A stretch of 5,273 nt of DNA from Propionibacteriaceae bacterium (lineage in GTDB: Bacteria > Actinomycetota > Actinomycetes > Propionibacteriales > Propionibacteriaceae). The notes below the pieces were generated by a model. The model was not told the origin of the DNA, did no database searches, and saw only the letters and a list, made by a program, of their open reading frames with translations. Where the stretch lies: positions 1 to 5,273 of the forward strand of contig JAUNUL010000217.1 in assembly GCA_030538175.1 (NCBI GenBank), written 5' to 3'. Shown here piece after piece: positions 1 through 5,273 of the stretch. The translations under genes and the position numbers were made by a program. The first letter of the stretch is position 1. Every line of letters starts with the position of its first letter.

Positions 1-4
1 AGCG

Positions 5-91
5 CCCTGGGTCACAGAGCCGAAGTAACCCGGGGCTGGGTCACGGAGCCCAAGGAACCCAGCGCCTTGGGGTCACTGAGACGACCCGGGC
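5..91. repeat. Three tandem imperfect stem-loop repeats sharing GGGTCACnGAG
   Basis: The 11-base motif GGGTCACnGAG occurs at 9-19, 38-48 and 70-80 (n = A, G, T), each followed by ACCC at 28-31, 57-60 and 84-87. Copies 1 and 2 are offset by 29 nt, copies 2 and 3 by 32 nt. Each copy folds. Copy 1 pairs CCCTGGGT (5-12) with ACCCGGGG (28-35), with one wobble. Copy 2 pairs GCTGGGT (35-41) perfectly with ACCCAGC (57-63). Copy 3 pairs GGGT (70-73) with ACCC (84-87), with a weaker extension to 66 and 90. The first two loops are both 15 nt and alike (CACAGAGCCGAAGTA, CACGGAGCCCAAGGA). GCGCC(C/T)TGG precedes copies 1 and 3. The array starts at the window edge and may continue. I do not recognise the family; it may be a dispersed intergenic repeat or a transcription-end structure. 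Confidence 0.75.
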
Positions 92-128
92 ACTGGTGAT
101 AAGGGAGACCTGACGACTGGCGTACGAC

Positions 129-162
129 ATGCGCTGGAGCGCGTTCGGGCGATGTCGCCCAA
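129..162 (-). terminator. Possible factor-assisted or U-less terminator: two adjacent hairpins after the synthase stop
   Basis: Starting 23 nt past the stop, the minus strand forms TTGGGCG-ACAT-CGCCCGA (162-145), a 7-bp stem with one U-G wobble and a 4-nt loop. Almost adjoining it is GCGC-TCCA-GCGC (142-131), extendable by one or two weaker pairs. There is no U-tract, so this is not a classic intrinsic terminator. In high-GC actinobacteria such U-less hairpins are often proposed as stops. The position supports the call; the structure alone is modest. Confidence 0.35.
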
Positions 163-185
163 GCAGACGTAGGTCCAGGTCCGGC

Positions 186-1172
186 TCAGGTGGAACGGGT
201 GACCACTTGGTCGCAGAGTGCTGCCAAAGCATCCTTGGCAGGCCCCTCGGGCAATGGATCGAGCATCCGACGCGCACGCTCTGCACGCTCGGCCACGACC
301 GCCCGGGCGTCGTCGATCGCCCGGTGCTGGCGCAGCCGGGTGATCGTTTCGGCCAGTGCGCCATCATCGGCGAGATCGGATCGGATGAGCTCCAACAACC
401 GGGCATCTGCCGGGTCGGTGGACCGCAACGCCAGCAACGTGGGCAGCGTCGGCACCCCTTCCCGGAGGTCGGTGCCCGGGGTCTTGCCCGTCACGTCGGA
501 GGTGATGTCGATGATGTCATCAGAGAGTTGGAAGACGATGCCGATCTCCTCCCCGTACGCCCGCAGCGTCTCGAGGACCTCCGGCGTGGCACCAGAGACC
601 ATGCCGCCGAACAACGCGGACGTGGCGATCAGAGAGCCGGTCTTGTCGGCCACCACCTGCAGGTAGTGATCAAGGGGGTCAGCGCCGCCCTGGGGACCGA
701 CCGTCTCGGCGATCTGGCCCTGGACAAGTCGCGCGAAGGTCTCAGCCTGGAGCAGGACATAGTCCACGCCAAGTTCCGCGACCGTCGTCGACGCCCGGGC
801 GAAGAGGAAGTCACCCACCAGGATCGCGATGGAGTTGTCCCACTGACGGTTGGCGGACGGGGCCCCGCGACGGATGTCAGCGTCGTCCATGACGTCATCG
901 TGATAGAGGCTGGCGACGTGGGTGAGTTCCACGACAAGAGCGGCCCGGATGAGATCCTCCTCGTCCACGGCTCCACCGAAGTGGGACGCCGCAAGCACGA
1001 GCAGGGGCCGAAACCGCTTGCCGCCGGCATTGATGATGTGCTGAGCCGACTCGGTGACGAGATCGGTTTGCCCTGCGGCCCGATCCAGCAGCCGTTCCTC
1101 GATGACCGCCAGTCGCTCTGTCATCGATTCGGCGAACTGTTCCTCGGTCACCGCTTCACTGCCTGCCAGCAC
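186..1172 (-). CDS. All-trans polyprenyl diphosphate synthase, probably for the menaquinone side chain
   Basis: This enzyme adds isopentenyl diphosphate units to an allylic diphosphate to build a long trans-isoprenoid chain. The 328 residues are the normal length and carry every family motif: GGKRFRP (50-56, isopentenyl diphosphate binding), His85, the first aspartate-rich motif DDVMD (92-96) followed by the Arg101-Arg102 pair, Lys177-Thr178, the FQ pair (214-215), the second aspartate-rich motif DDIID (218-222), and Lys230. The residue five before the first motif is Ala87. A small residue there is typical of long-chain enzymes, whereas bulky aromatics give farnesyl or geranylgeranyl products. 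The exact chain length cannot be read from sequence. It follows nuoN by 58 nt on the same strand. In actinobacteria, complex I reduces menaquinone, so a quinone side-chain role is the natural inference; the symbol (hepT, ispB or similar) is left blank because the product length is unknown. The start is GTG and the stop is TGA at 186-188. Confidence 0.95.
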   Translation of the reverse strand: MLAGSEAVTEEQFAESMTERLAVIEERLLDRAAGQTDLVTESAQHIINAGGKRFRPLLVLAASHFGGAVDEEDLIRAALVVELTHVASLYHDDVMDDADIRRGAPSANRQWDNSIAILVGDFLFARASTTVAELGVDYVLLQAETFARLVQGQIAETVGPQGGADPLDHYLQVVADKTGSLIATSALFGGMVSGATPEVLETLRAYGEEIGIVFQLSDDIIDITSDVTGKTPGTDLREGVPTLPTLLALRSTDPADARLLELIRSDLADDGALAETITRLRQHRAIDDARAVVAERAERARRMLDPLPEGPAKDALAALCDQVVTRST

Positions 1173-1176
1173 ACAT

Positions 1177-1183
1177 CCTCCTT
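1177..1183 (-). promoter_or_regulatory. Ribosome binding site of the polyprenyl diphosphate synthase
   Basis: The minus strand reads AAGGAGG, a full Shine-Dalgarno, in the 58-nt spacer after nuoN. It ends only 4 nt before the GTG at 1170-1172, which is closer than usual. The other in-frame starts are weaker: the GTG at 1149-1151 and the ATG at 1122-1124 have no comparable site. The GTG at 1172 is therefore the best choice. Confidence 0.75.
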
Positions 1184-1230
1184 GTCATGCAATCTCGGGG
1201 CCGCTTGACCGCGACCCCGCGACCAACGTC

Positions 1231-2808
1231 TTAACGCAGGAACTCGCCGGCCATGGTCGCCACGTCCAGCAGCGGCCCGGGCAGGATACCCAGAATCACG
1301 GTGACAACGCACCCGACGATCACCACGGCGCTCGTCATCCAGCTCGGGGTCACGACGCGAGTGTCGTCCACCGGTGCGGTGAAGAACATGGTCATGATGA
1401 CCCGCAGATAGAAGTACGCCGCCACGAGCGACACCAGCACTGCGACCACGACCAACCAGCCATAGCCACCGTTCCAGGCCGCGGCGAACACGGCCCACTT
1501 GCCGATGAATCCGGACGTCAGCGGGATCCCGGCGAAGGACAGCAGGAACAGCGTGAACGCAGCGGCCAAGCCCGGGGACTTCCGGCCGAGCCCAGCCCAG
1601 GCGGCGATGCTGTTGACCTCGCCACCGTCGTTGCGGACCATCGTGACGATCGCGAAGGCGCCCACCGTCGCTACGCCATAGGCGGCGAGATAGAAGAGCA
1701 CCGCACCGACGGACGTGAGCTGGCCAGCGGGCGTACCCGTCTCGGCCTGCGCCGCACCCACGACCGCGACCATGATGAAGCCGGCGTGTGCGATCGAGGA
1801 GTACGCCAACAGGCGCTTGATGTCGCTCTGGGTGATCGCGAACAGCGTGCCGACGATCATGGTCGCCAGCGCGATGACGGCGAACAACGGCTGCCAGTCC
1901 CACAGGCGAGCGCCGAGGGCCACATAGAACACCCGGAGCAGGGCACCGACCGCGGCGATCTTCGTGCAGGCAGCCATAAAGGCGGTCACCGGCGTCGGAG
2001 CACCCTGATAGACGTCCGGCGTCCAGGAGTGGAAGGGCACGGCGCCGACCTTGAACAGCAGACCGATGGCGAGCAGAGCGATGCCACCGAACAGCAGCGC
2101 CTCGGACCCGGCATGGGCCGCGACGGCGATGGAGATATCGCGGAACATCAGCGAGCCGGAATAGCCATAGAGCAGGGCCGCACCGAACAGGAAGAACGCC
2201 GAAGACAGCGCGCCCAGCAGGAAGTACTTCAAGGCTGCTTCCTGGGAGAGCAGACGGCGCCTGCGAGCCATGCCGCTCATGAGATAGAGCGGCAGCGACA
2301 GCACCTCGAGGGCCACGAACATCGTGATCAGGTCGTTCGCGGCCGGGAACAGCAGCATGCCGGTCAGGGCGAGCAGCAGCAGCGGATAGATCTCCGTGTG
2401 CTCCATGCGGGCCTTGATGGCCTCTTCCTCAGCGGGGGTGCCGGGCACCGACGCGGCCTGCGGCGTGAAGGCCGTGGACCCACCACCCAACCGGCGCTCG
2501 GCAAAGATCAGCAGGCTGAGCAGGGTGAGCACCAGCAGAATGGTCCACATGAAATAGGTCGGGCCATCGATGGCGACGGCGGCCACAGCCCCGATCCCCA
2601 GCAAACCGTTCAGCCAGTTGAAGATCGTGAAGCCCAGGGCAACCAGGATCACCAGGGCCACGAACGGCACCTGATAGCGGGACCGGCGACCGCGCTTGGA
2701 GAAGGTCTCGATGCCCACCGAGAAGCAGGCCCCCAGGAACACGGTGATCAGCGGCGCCAGCTGCAGATAGCCCTCCGCAGTGATGCCCGGTGATTCAAAG
2801 GTGAACAT
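1231..2808 (-). CDS. nuoN: NADH-quinone oxidoreductase subunit N (NuoN)
   Basis: NuoN is the antiporter-like proton-pumping subunit nearest the complex I quinone arm, with about 14 membrane helices. The 525 residues keep the proton-path residues: Glu168 in FVALEVLSLPLYLMSG (E. coli Glu133), Lys194 in AALKYFLLGA (Lys158), Lys253 and His260 in FKVGAVPFHSWTPDVYQGAP (Lys217, His224), Lys283 in CTKIAAVGAL (Lys247), and Lys437 in GFIGKWAVF (Lys395). It is about 40 residues longer than E. coli NuoN. Most of the excess lies before Glu168, where a polar loop of roughly residues 104-140 joins two helices; my recollection is that this is usual in actinobacterial NuoN. The ATG start has an AAGGGA site and overlaps the nuoM stop by one base; the stop is TAA. 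It is the last nuo gene. A 58-nt spacer without a clear terminator leads to the polyprenyl synthase, so these genes are probably transcribed together. Confidence 0.98.
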   Translation of the reverse strand: MFTFESPGITAEGYLQLAPLITVFLGACFSVGIETFSKRGRRSRYQVPFVALVILVALGFTIFNWLNGLLGIGAVAAVAIDGPTYFMWTILLVLTLLSLLIFAERRLGGGSTAFTPQAASVPGTPAEEEAIKARMEHTEIYPLLLLALTGMLLFPAANDLITMFVALEVLSLPLYLMSGMARRRRLLSQEAALKYFLLGALSSAFFLFGAALLYGYSGSLMFRDISIAVAAHAGSEALLFGGIALLAIGLLFKVGAVPFHSWTPDVYQGAPTPVTAFMAACTKIAAVGALLRVFYVALGARLWDWQPLFAVIALATMIVGTLFAITQSDIKRLLAYSSIAHAGFIMVAVVGAAQAETGTPAGQLTSVGAVLFYLAAYGVATVGAFAIVTMVRNDGGEVNSIAAWAGLGRKSPGLAAAFTLFLLSFAGIPLTSGFIGKWAVFAAAWNGGYGWLVVVAVLVSLVAAYFYLRVIMTMFFTAPVDDTRVVTPSWMTSAVVIVGCVVTVILGILPGPLLDVATMAGEFLR

Positions 2809-4337
2809 CAGTTGGATCCCTTCGCGAGCGGCGCAGCCGGCTCAGCAATGCCGACGTGTTGCAGGGTGGTCTGGACCGCCGGTTCGATGACATCCAGCAT
2901 CGGCTTCGGGAAGATGCCGAACGCCAAGATGATGATCAGCAGCGGCGCGATCGCCAGTTTCTCCCTGCCGTTCAGGTCATTCGAGCCGTCTGCGGCAAAC
3001 GTCCTGGCGACCGCAGGGGTCACCGGTCCGGTCATCGTCCGCTGATAGGTCAGCAGGATATAGAGCGCAGCCAGCACCATCGCGATCGTCGAGATGCCAG
3101 CGACGATCGGAACCCGAGCGAACGATCCGGCGATCACCATGAACTCCGACACAAAGCTCGACATGCCCGGCAGGGCCAGCGATGAGAGGCCGCCCATCAG
3201 GAACGTGCCGGCGAGCACCGGTGCGACCTTTTGGACGCCACCGAAAGCTGCGATCTGCTGCGAGCCGCGGCGTTGGATCATGAACCCTGCGACCAGGAAC
3301 AACACGGCGGTCGAGAAGGCGTGGTTGAACATATAGAACGTGGCGCCCGCCATCGACACACTCGTGAAGGCAAAGATGCCGAGCACGATGAAGCCGAAGT
3401 GGCTGATCGACGTGAACGCGATCAGACGCATGATGTCCTTCTGGCCGATGGCCGCGAGCGCGCCATAGACCACCGAGATCAGCGCCAAGACCACGATCAC
3501 CGGTGCCGCCCAGCGGCTGGCCTCCGGGAACAGCTCGAGGCAGAACCGGATCATGCCGAAGGTGCCGATCTTGTCGAGGATGCCGACCATGAGGGTCGAG
3601 CCACCCGGCGTACCCTCCTCCGCGGCATCCGGCAGCCACGTGTGGAACGGCACCATCGGGGCCTTCAGCGCGAATGCGAAGAAGAAGCCGACGAACAGCC
3701 AGCGGGCCAAGGACCCGTCCAGGTTCAGCGCAGCCAGGTCGGACAGCAGGTAGCTCGGATAGCCGAGCTCGCGGATCGACACCACATAGAGGCCGATGAC
3801 CGCAGCAAGCATGACCAATCCGCCGGCAAGGCCGAACAGCAGGAACTTGATCGCCGCGTAACCCCGGCGGGCCTGGCCGAAGCCGCCCAAAAGGAAGTAC
3901 ATCGGGATCAGCGTCGCCTCGAAGAAGAGGTAGAACAGCAGGACGTCGGTCGCCAGGAACACGAAGATCGACAGCGACTCGAGCGCGAGCACCAGCGCGA
4001 AGAAGACATGCGCGTTCCAACGGTCGTCCGCGTCAACGGTGTCCCAGGACGCGAGCAGCACGAACGGCGTCAGGATCACGGTGAGCAGCACCATGGTGAC
4101 GCTGATGCCGTCGATCGGACCGAGAGACCACCAGGCGCCGAAGGCCCGGATCCAGGGAAGCTTCTCGGAGAACTCGGTGCCACCGGCGTACTGGATCGCA
4201 ATGACCACGCCGAGAATCAGGGTGGCGAACGAGAAGACCAGACCGATCGGCTTGGCCCGCTCGCCCTTCACCATCAACAACACGGCAGCGCCGAGCATGG
4301 GCAGCACGCCCAGCAGGGTGAGCCAGGGGAAACTCAT
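2808..4337 (-). CDS. nuoM: NADH-quinone oxidoreductase subunit M (NuoM)
   Basis: NuoM is the middle antiporter-like proton-pumping subunit of complex I, a multi-pass membrane protein of about 14 helices. The 509 residues match the usual length (E. coli about 509). Key charged residues are present: Glu140 in FYLFFEATLIPMYFLLGGFG (E. coli Glu144), Lys225 in ALKAPMVPFHTWLPDAAEEG (Lys234), Lys256 in LDKIGTFG (Lys265), His313 in SISHFGF, His339 in FNHAFSTAVLFL, and Glu398 in FVSEFM (Glu407). The Lys-to-Lys spacing (31) and the Lys256-to-Glu398 spacing (142) equal those of E. coli. The ATG start has an AAGGAG site 8 nt upstream and gives a hydrophobic first helix. Its TGA stop shares one base with the nuoN ATG (TGATG), so translational coupling is likely. 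Nothing is truncated or missing. Family assignment is certain; residue equivalence is from known E. coli mutagenesis and structures. Confidence 0.98.
   Translation of the reverse strand: MSFPWLTLLGVLPMLGAAVLLMVKGERAKPIGLVFSFATLILGVVIAIQYAGGTEFSEKLPWIRAFGAWWSLGPIDGISVTMVLLTVILTPFVLLASWDTVDADDRWNAHVFFALVLALESLSIFVFLATDVLLFYLFFEATLIPMYFLLGGFGQARRGYAAIKFLLFGLAGGLVMLAAVIGLYVVSIRELGYPSYLLSDLAALNLDGSLARWLFVGFFFAFALKAPMVPFHTWLPDAAEEGTPGGSTLMVGILDKIGTFGMIRFCLELFPEASRWAAPVIVVLALISVVYGALAAIGQKDIMRLIAFTSISHFGFIVLGIFAFTSVSMAGATFYMFNHAFSTAVLFLVAGFMIQRRGSQQIAAFGGVQKVAPVLAGTFLMGGLSSLALPGMSSFVSEFMVIAGSFARVPIVAGISTIAMVLAALYILLTYQRTMTGPVTPAVARTFAADGSNDLNGREKLAIAPLLIIILAFGIFPKPMLDVIEPAVQTTLQHVGIAEPAAPLAKGSN
2817..2822 (-). 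promoter_or_regulatory. Ribosome binding site of nuoN, inside the end of nuoM
   Basis: The minus strand reads AAGGGA, 8 nt before the nuoN ATG at 2806-2808, and lies within the last codons of nuoM. With the TGATG stop-start overlap, this suggests that ribosomes finishing nuoM restart on nuoN. Confidence 0.6.
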
Positions 4338-4345
4338 TATCTCGA

Positions 4346-4351
4346 CTCCTT
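4346..4351 (-). promoter_or_regulatory. Ribosome binding site of nuoM
   Basis: The minus strand reads AAGGAG here, 8 nt before the ATG at 4335-4337. It lies entirely inside the 16-nt gap that follows the nuoL stop, so the spacing is near ideal and fixes the nuoM start. No terminator or promoter fits in the gap, which supports co-transcription. Confidence 0.85.
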
Positions 4352-4353
4352 GC

Positions 4354-5273
4354 TCAGGCCAGCTGGCCGAGGATCAGGACGACCCCGACGAGGGCGGCAC
4401 CGGCCACCATCGTGAGCGCGTACGAACGGACATAACCCGTCTGGAGACGACGGAGCTGCGTGGACAGCCCACCGAAGGTCGCGGCGGTCCCATTCACGAG
4501 ACCGTCCACACCCTTGTCGTCGATGGTGGTCGCGATGGCGTTCGCGCTGCCCATGAGGGGCTTCACGAAGGCCACGTCGTTGAAAGCATCGCCATAGAGA
4601 TCGGCGCGAGCGGCCTGCTCGAAGGCATTGCCCGAGGGCGCATAGGTCGGGATGTCCTTGCGGAACACCCACCAGCCCAGGAAGACACCGAGCGCGACGC
4701 AGGCGAGGGTGACCAGACCGATCGGGGTGACGAAGCCCTCCCACCACGTGGCCGGGGAGTGGGCGACGTGCTGACCACCGACAGCCGGATCCAGCCAGCC
4801 GACGATCCATCCGTTCATCAGGAAGCCGGCGATGAGCGAGGCGACCGCCAGCACGATAAGCGGGATGGTCATGACGAGCGGCGACTCGTGGGGCTCGCGC
4901 TCCACGAAACCATTGGGGTTGTCCGCGCCGGGCTTCACCCAGCGATGCTTGCCCCAGAAGGTCATCATCATCATGCGGGTCATGTAGTACGCCGTGACCA
5001 GCGCACCGAGGATCGTCAACACACCCACGAGCGGGCTGTGCTCGAACGCGACGGTGATGATGTGGTCCTTGGAGAACGAACCCGAGAAGCCGGGCACACC
5101 GATGATCGCCAGATAGCCCATCGTGAACGTCAGGGCCGTGATCTTCATGAACTTCGACAGGCCGCCATAGTTGCGCATGTTCACGTCATCGTTCATGCCG
5201 TGCATGACCGAGCCGGCACCGAGGAACATGTTGGCCTTGAAGAAGCCGTGGGTGATCAGGTGGAAGATCGCGA
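4354..5273 (-). CDS. nuoL: NADH-quinone oxidoreductase subunit L (NuoL), C-terminal part only; 5' end lies beyond the right edge
   Basis: NuoL is the distal antiporter-like proton-pumping subunit of respiratory complex I in the cytoplasmic membrane. The visible 305 residues begin inside the gene. They open with AIFHLITHGFFKANMFLGAG, where His4, His8 and Lys12 match by spacing the E. coli His334, His338 and Lys342 of the central proton channel. About 55 residues on, GFSGSFSKD keeps the Lys-Asp pair (Lys68-Asp69) of the broken helix. Later parts show REPHESPLVMTIPLIVLAVA, a family-typical membrane segment, then a long polar and amphipathic stretch (about residues 190-280) matching the lateral helix region, and a final hydrophobic helix (about 284-305). 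The stop is TGA at 4354-4356. NuoL is usually 610-640 residues, so roughly half is present. The gene leads into nuoM with a 16-nt gap. Motif identity is from known complex I structures; no residue expected in this half is missing. Confidence 0.97.
   Translation of the reverse strand, partial: AIFHLITHGFFKANMFLGAGSVMHGMNDDVNMRNYGGLSKFMKITALTFTMGYLAIIGVPGFSGSFSKDHIITVAFEHSPLVGVLTILGALVTAYYMTRMMMMTFWGKHRWVKPGADNPNGFVEREPHESPLVMTIPLIVLAVASLIAGFLMNGWIVGWLDPAVGGQHVAHSPATWWEGFVTPIGLVTLACVALGVFLGWWVFRKDIPTYAPSGNAFEQAARADLYGDAFNDVAFVKPLMGSANAIATTIDDKGVDGLVNGTAATFGGLSTQLRRLQTGYVRSYALTMVAGAALVGVVLILGQLA

Noticed and set aside
5..91. CRISPR array
   Set aside because: Copies are imperfect and adjacent, with no unique spacers of constant length between identical repeats, and no cas gene is present.
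1..128. Promoter or start of a gene to the left
   Set aside because: No convincing -35/-10 pair and no frame with coding character; the stretch is accounted for mostly by the stem-loop repeats.
1156..1188. Leader mini-ORF of 10 codons (MTRRMCAGRQ) over the synthase start
   Set aside because: It has no ribosome binding site of its own and contains the synthase Shine-Dalgarno; chance is the simpler explanation.
129..1208. Plus-strand open frame (359 codons) opposite the polyprenyl synthase
   Set aside because: It shadows a gene with all catalytic motifs intact and has no recognisable family features of its own.
1210..1224. Direct repeat CGCGACC twice in 15 bases and a CGCG-ACCC-CGCG mini hairpin in the nuoN-synthase spacer
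   Set aside because: Too short and simple in GC-rich DNA; a 4-bp stem without a U-tract is not a credible terminator or operator.
1054..2793. Long plus-strand open frame (579 codons) opposite nuoN and the start of the synthase
   Set aside because: It lies antisense to clear NuoN, is rich in His, Gln, Arg, Asp and Gly as expected from the complement of a hydrophobic membrane protein in high-GC DNA, and shows no domain.
2977..4020. Minus-strand frame overlapping nuoM in another register
   Set aside because: Arg/Gly/Pro-rich frame-shifted reading of nuoM with no start signal; it reflects GC-rich third positions.
3231..4415. Plus-strand open frame (394 codons) opposite nuoM
   Set aside because: Same antisense composition artefact; NuoM on the other strand is fully supported by motifs and start signals.

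Overview
This window looks like ordinary high-GC actinobacterial chromosome and carries the 3' end of a respiratory complex I (nuo) operon. All supported genes lie on the minus strand, so they read from right to left. The actinobacterial assignment rests on sequence style. The NuoL motif reads HGFFKANMFLGAGSVMHGM rather than the enterobacterial HAFFKALLFL form. NuoN has a long loop between its early membrane helices and an RRRR-LLSQEAALKYFLLGA segment. A polyprenyl diphosphate synthase sits directly behind nuoN. A propionibacterial-type relative is plausible but not proven.

Layout, in the direction of transcription: nuoL (3' part only, running off the right edge), a 16-nt gap with a good Shine-Dalgarno, nuoM, nuoN (stop and start overlap by one base, TGATG), a 58-nt spacer without a convincing terminator, then a GTG-started all-trans polyprenyl diphosphate synthase ending at 186. 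NuoL, NuoM and NuoN are the three antiporter-like proton-pumping subunits of the complex I membrane arm. The synthase very likely makes the isoprenoid side chain of menaquinone, the quinone this enzyme reduces in actinobacteria. The operon therefore joins the pump to supply of its electron acceptor.

The leftmost 185 bases contain no supportable gene. Nearest the synthase stop are two small adjacent hairpins (129-162) that may end transcription. Further left, bases 5-91 hold three tandem, imperfect copies of a stem-loop that share GGGTCACnGAG in the 5' arm and loop and ACCC in the 3' arm. This array is the least explained structure in the window and may continue past the left edge.

A second unexplained pattern is in codon choice. 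Tyrosine is mostly TAT in genes that otherwise prefer C or G at third positions, and the choice depends on the preceding base: by hand count C|TAT 25 versus C|TAC 4, and G|TAC 8 versus G|TAT 0. I see no defence system, mobile element, tRNA, rRNA or CRISPR array. Beyond the repeat array and the tyrosine codon rule, the content is conventional.
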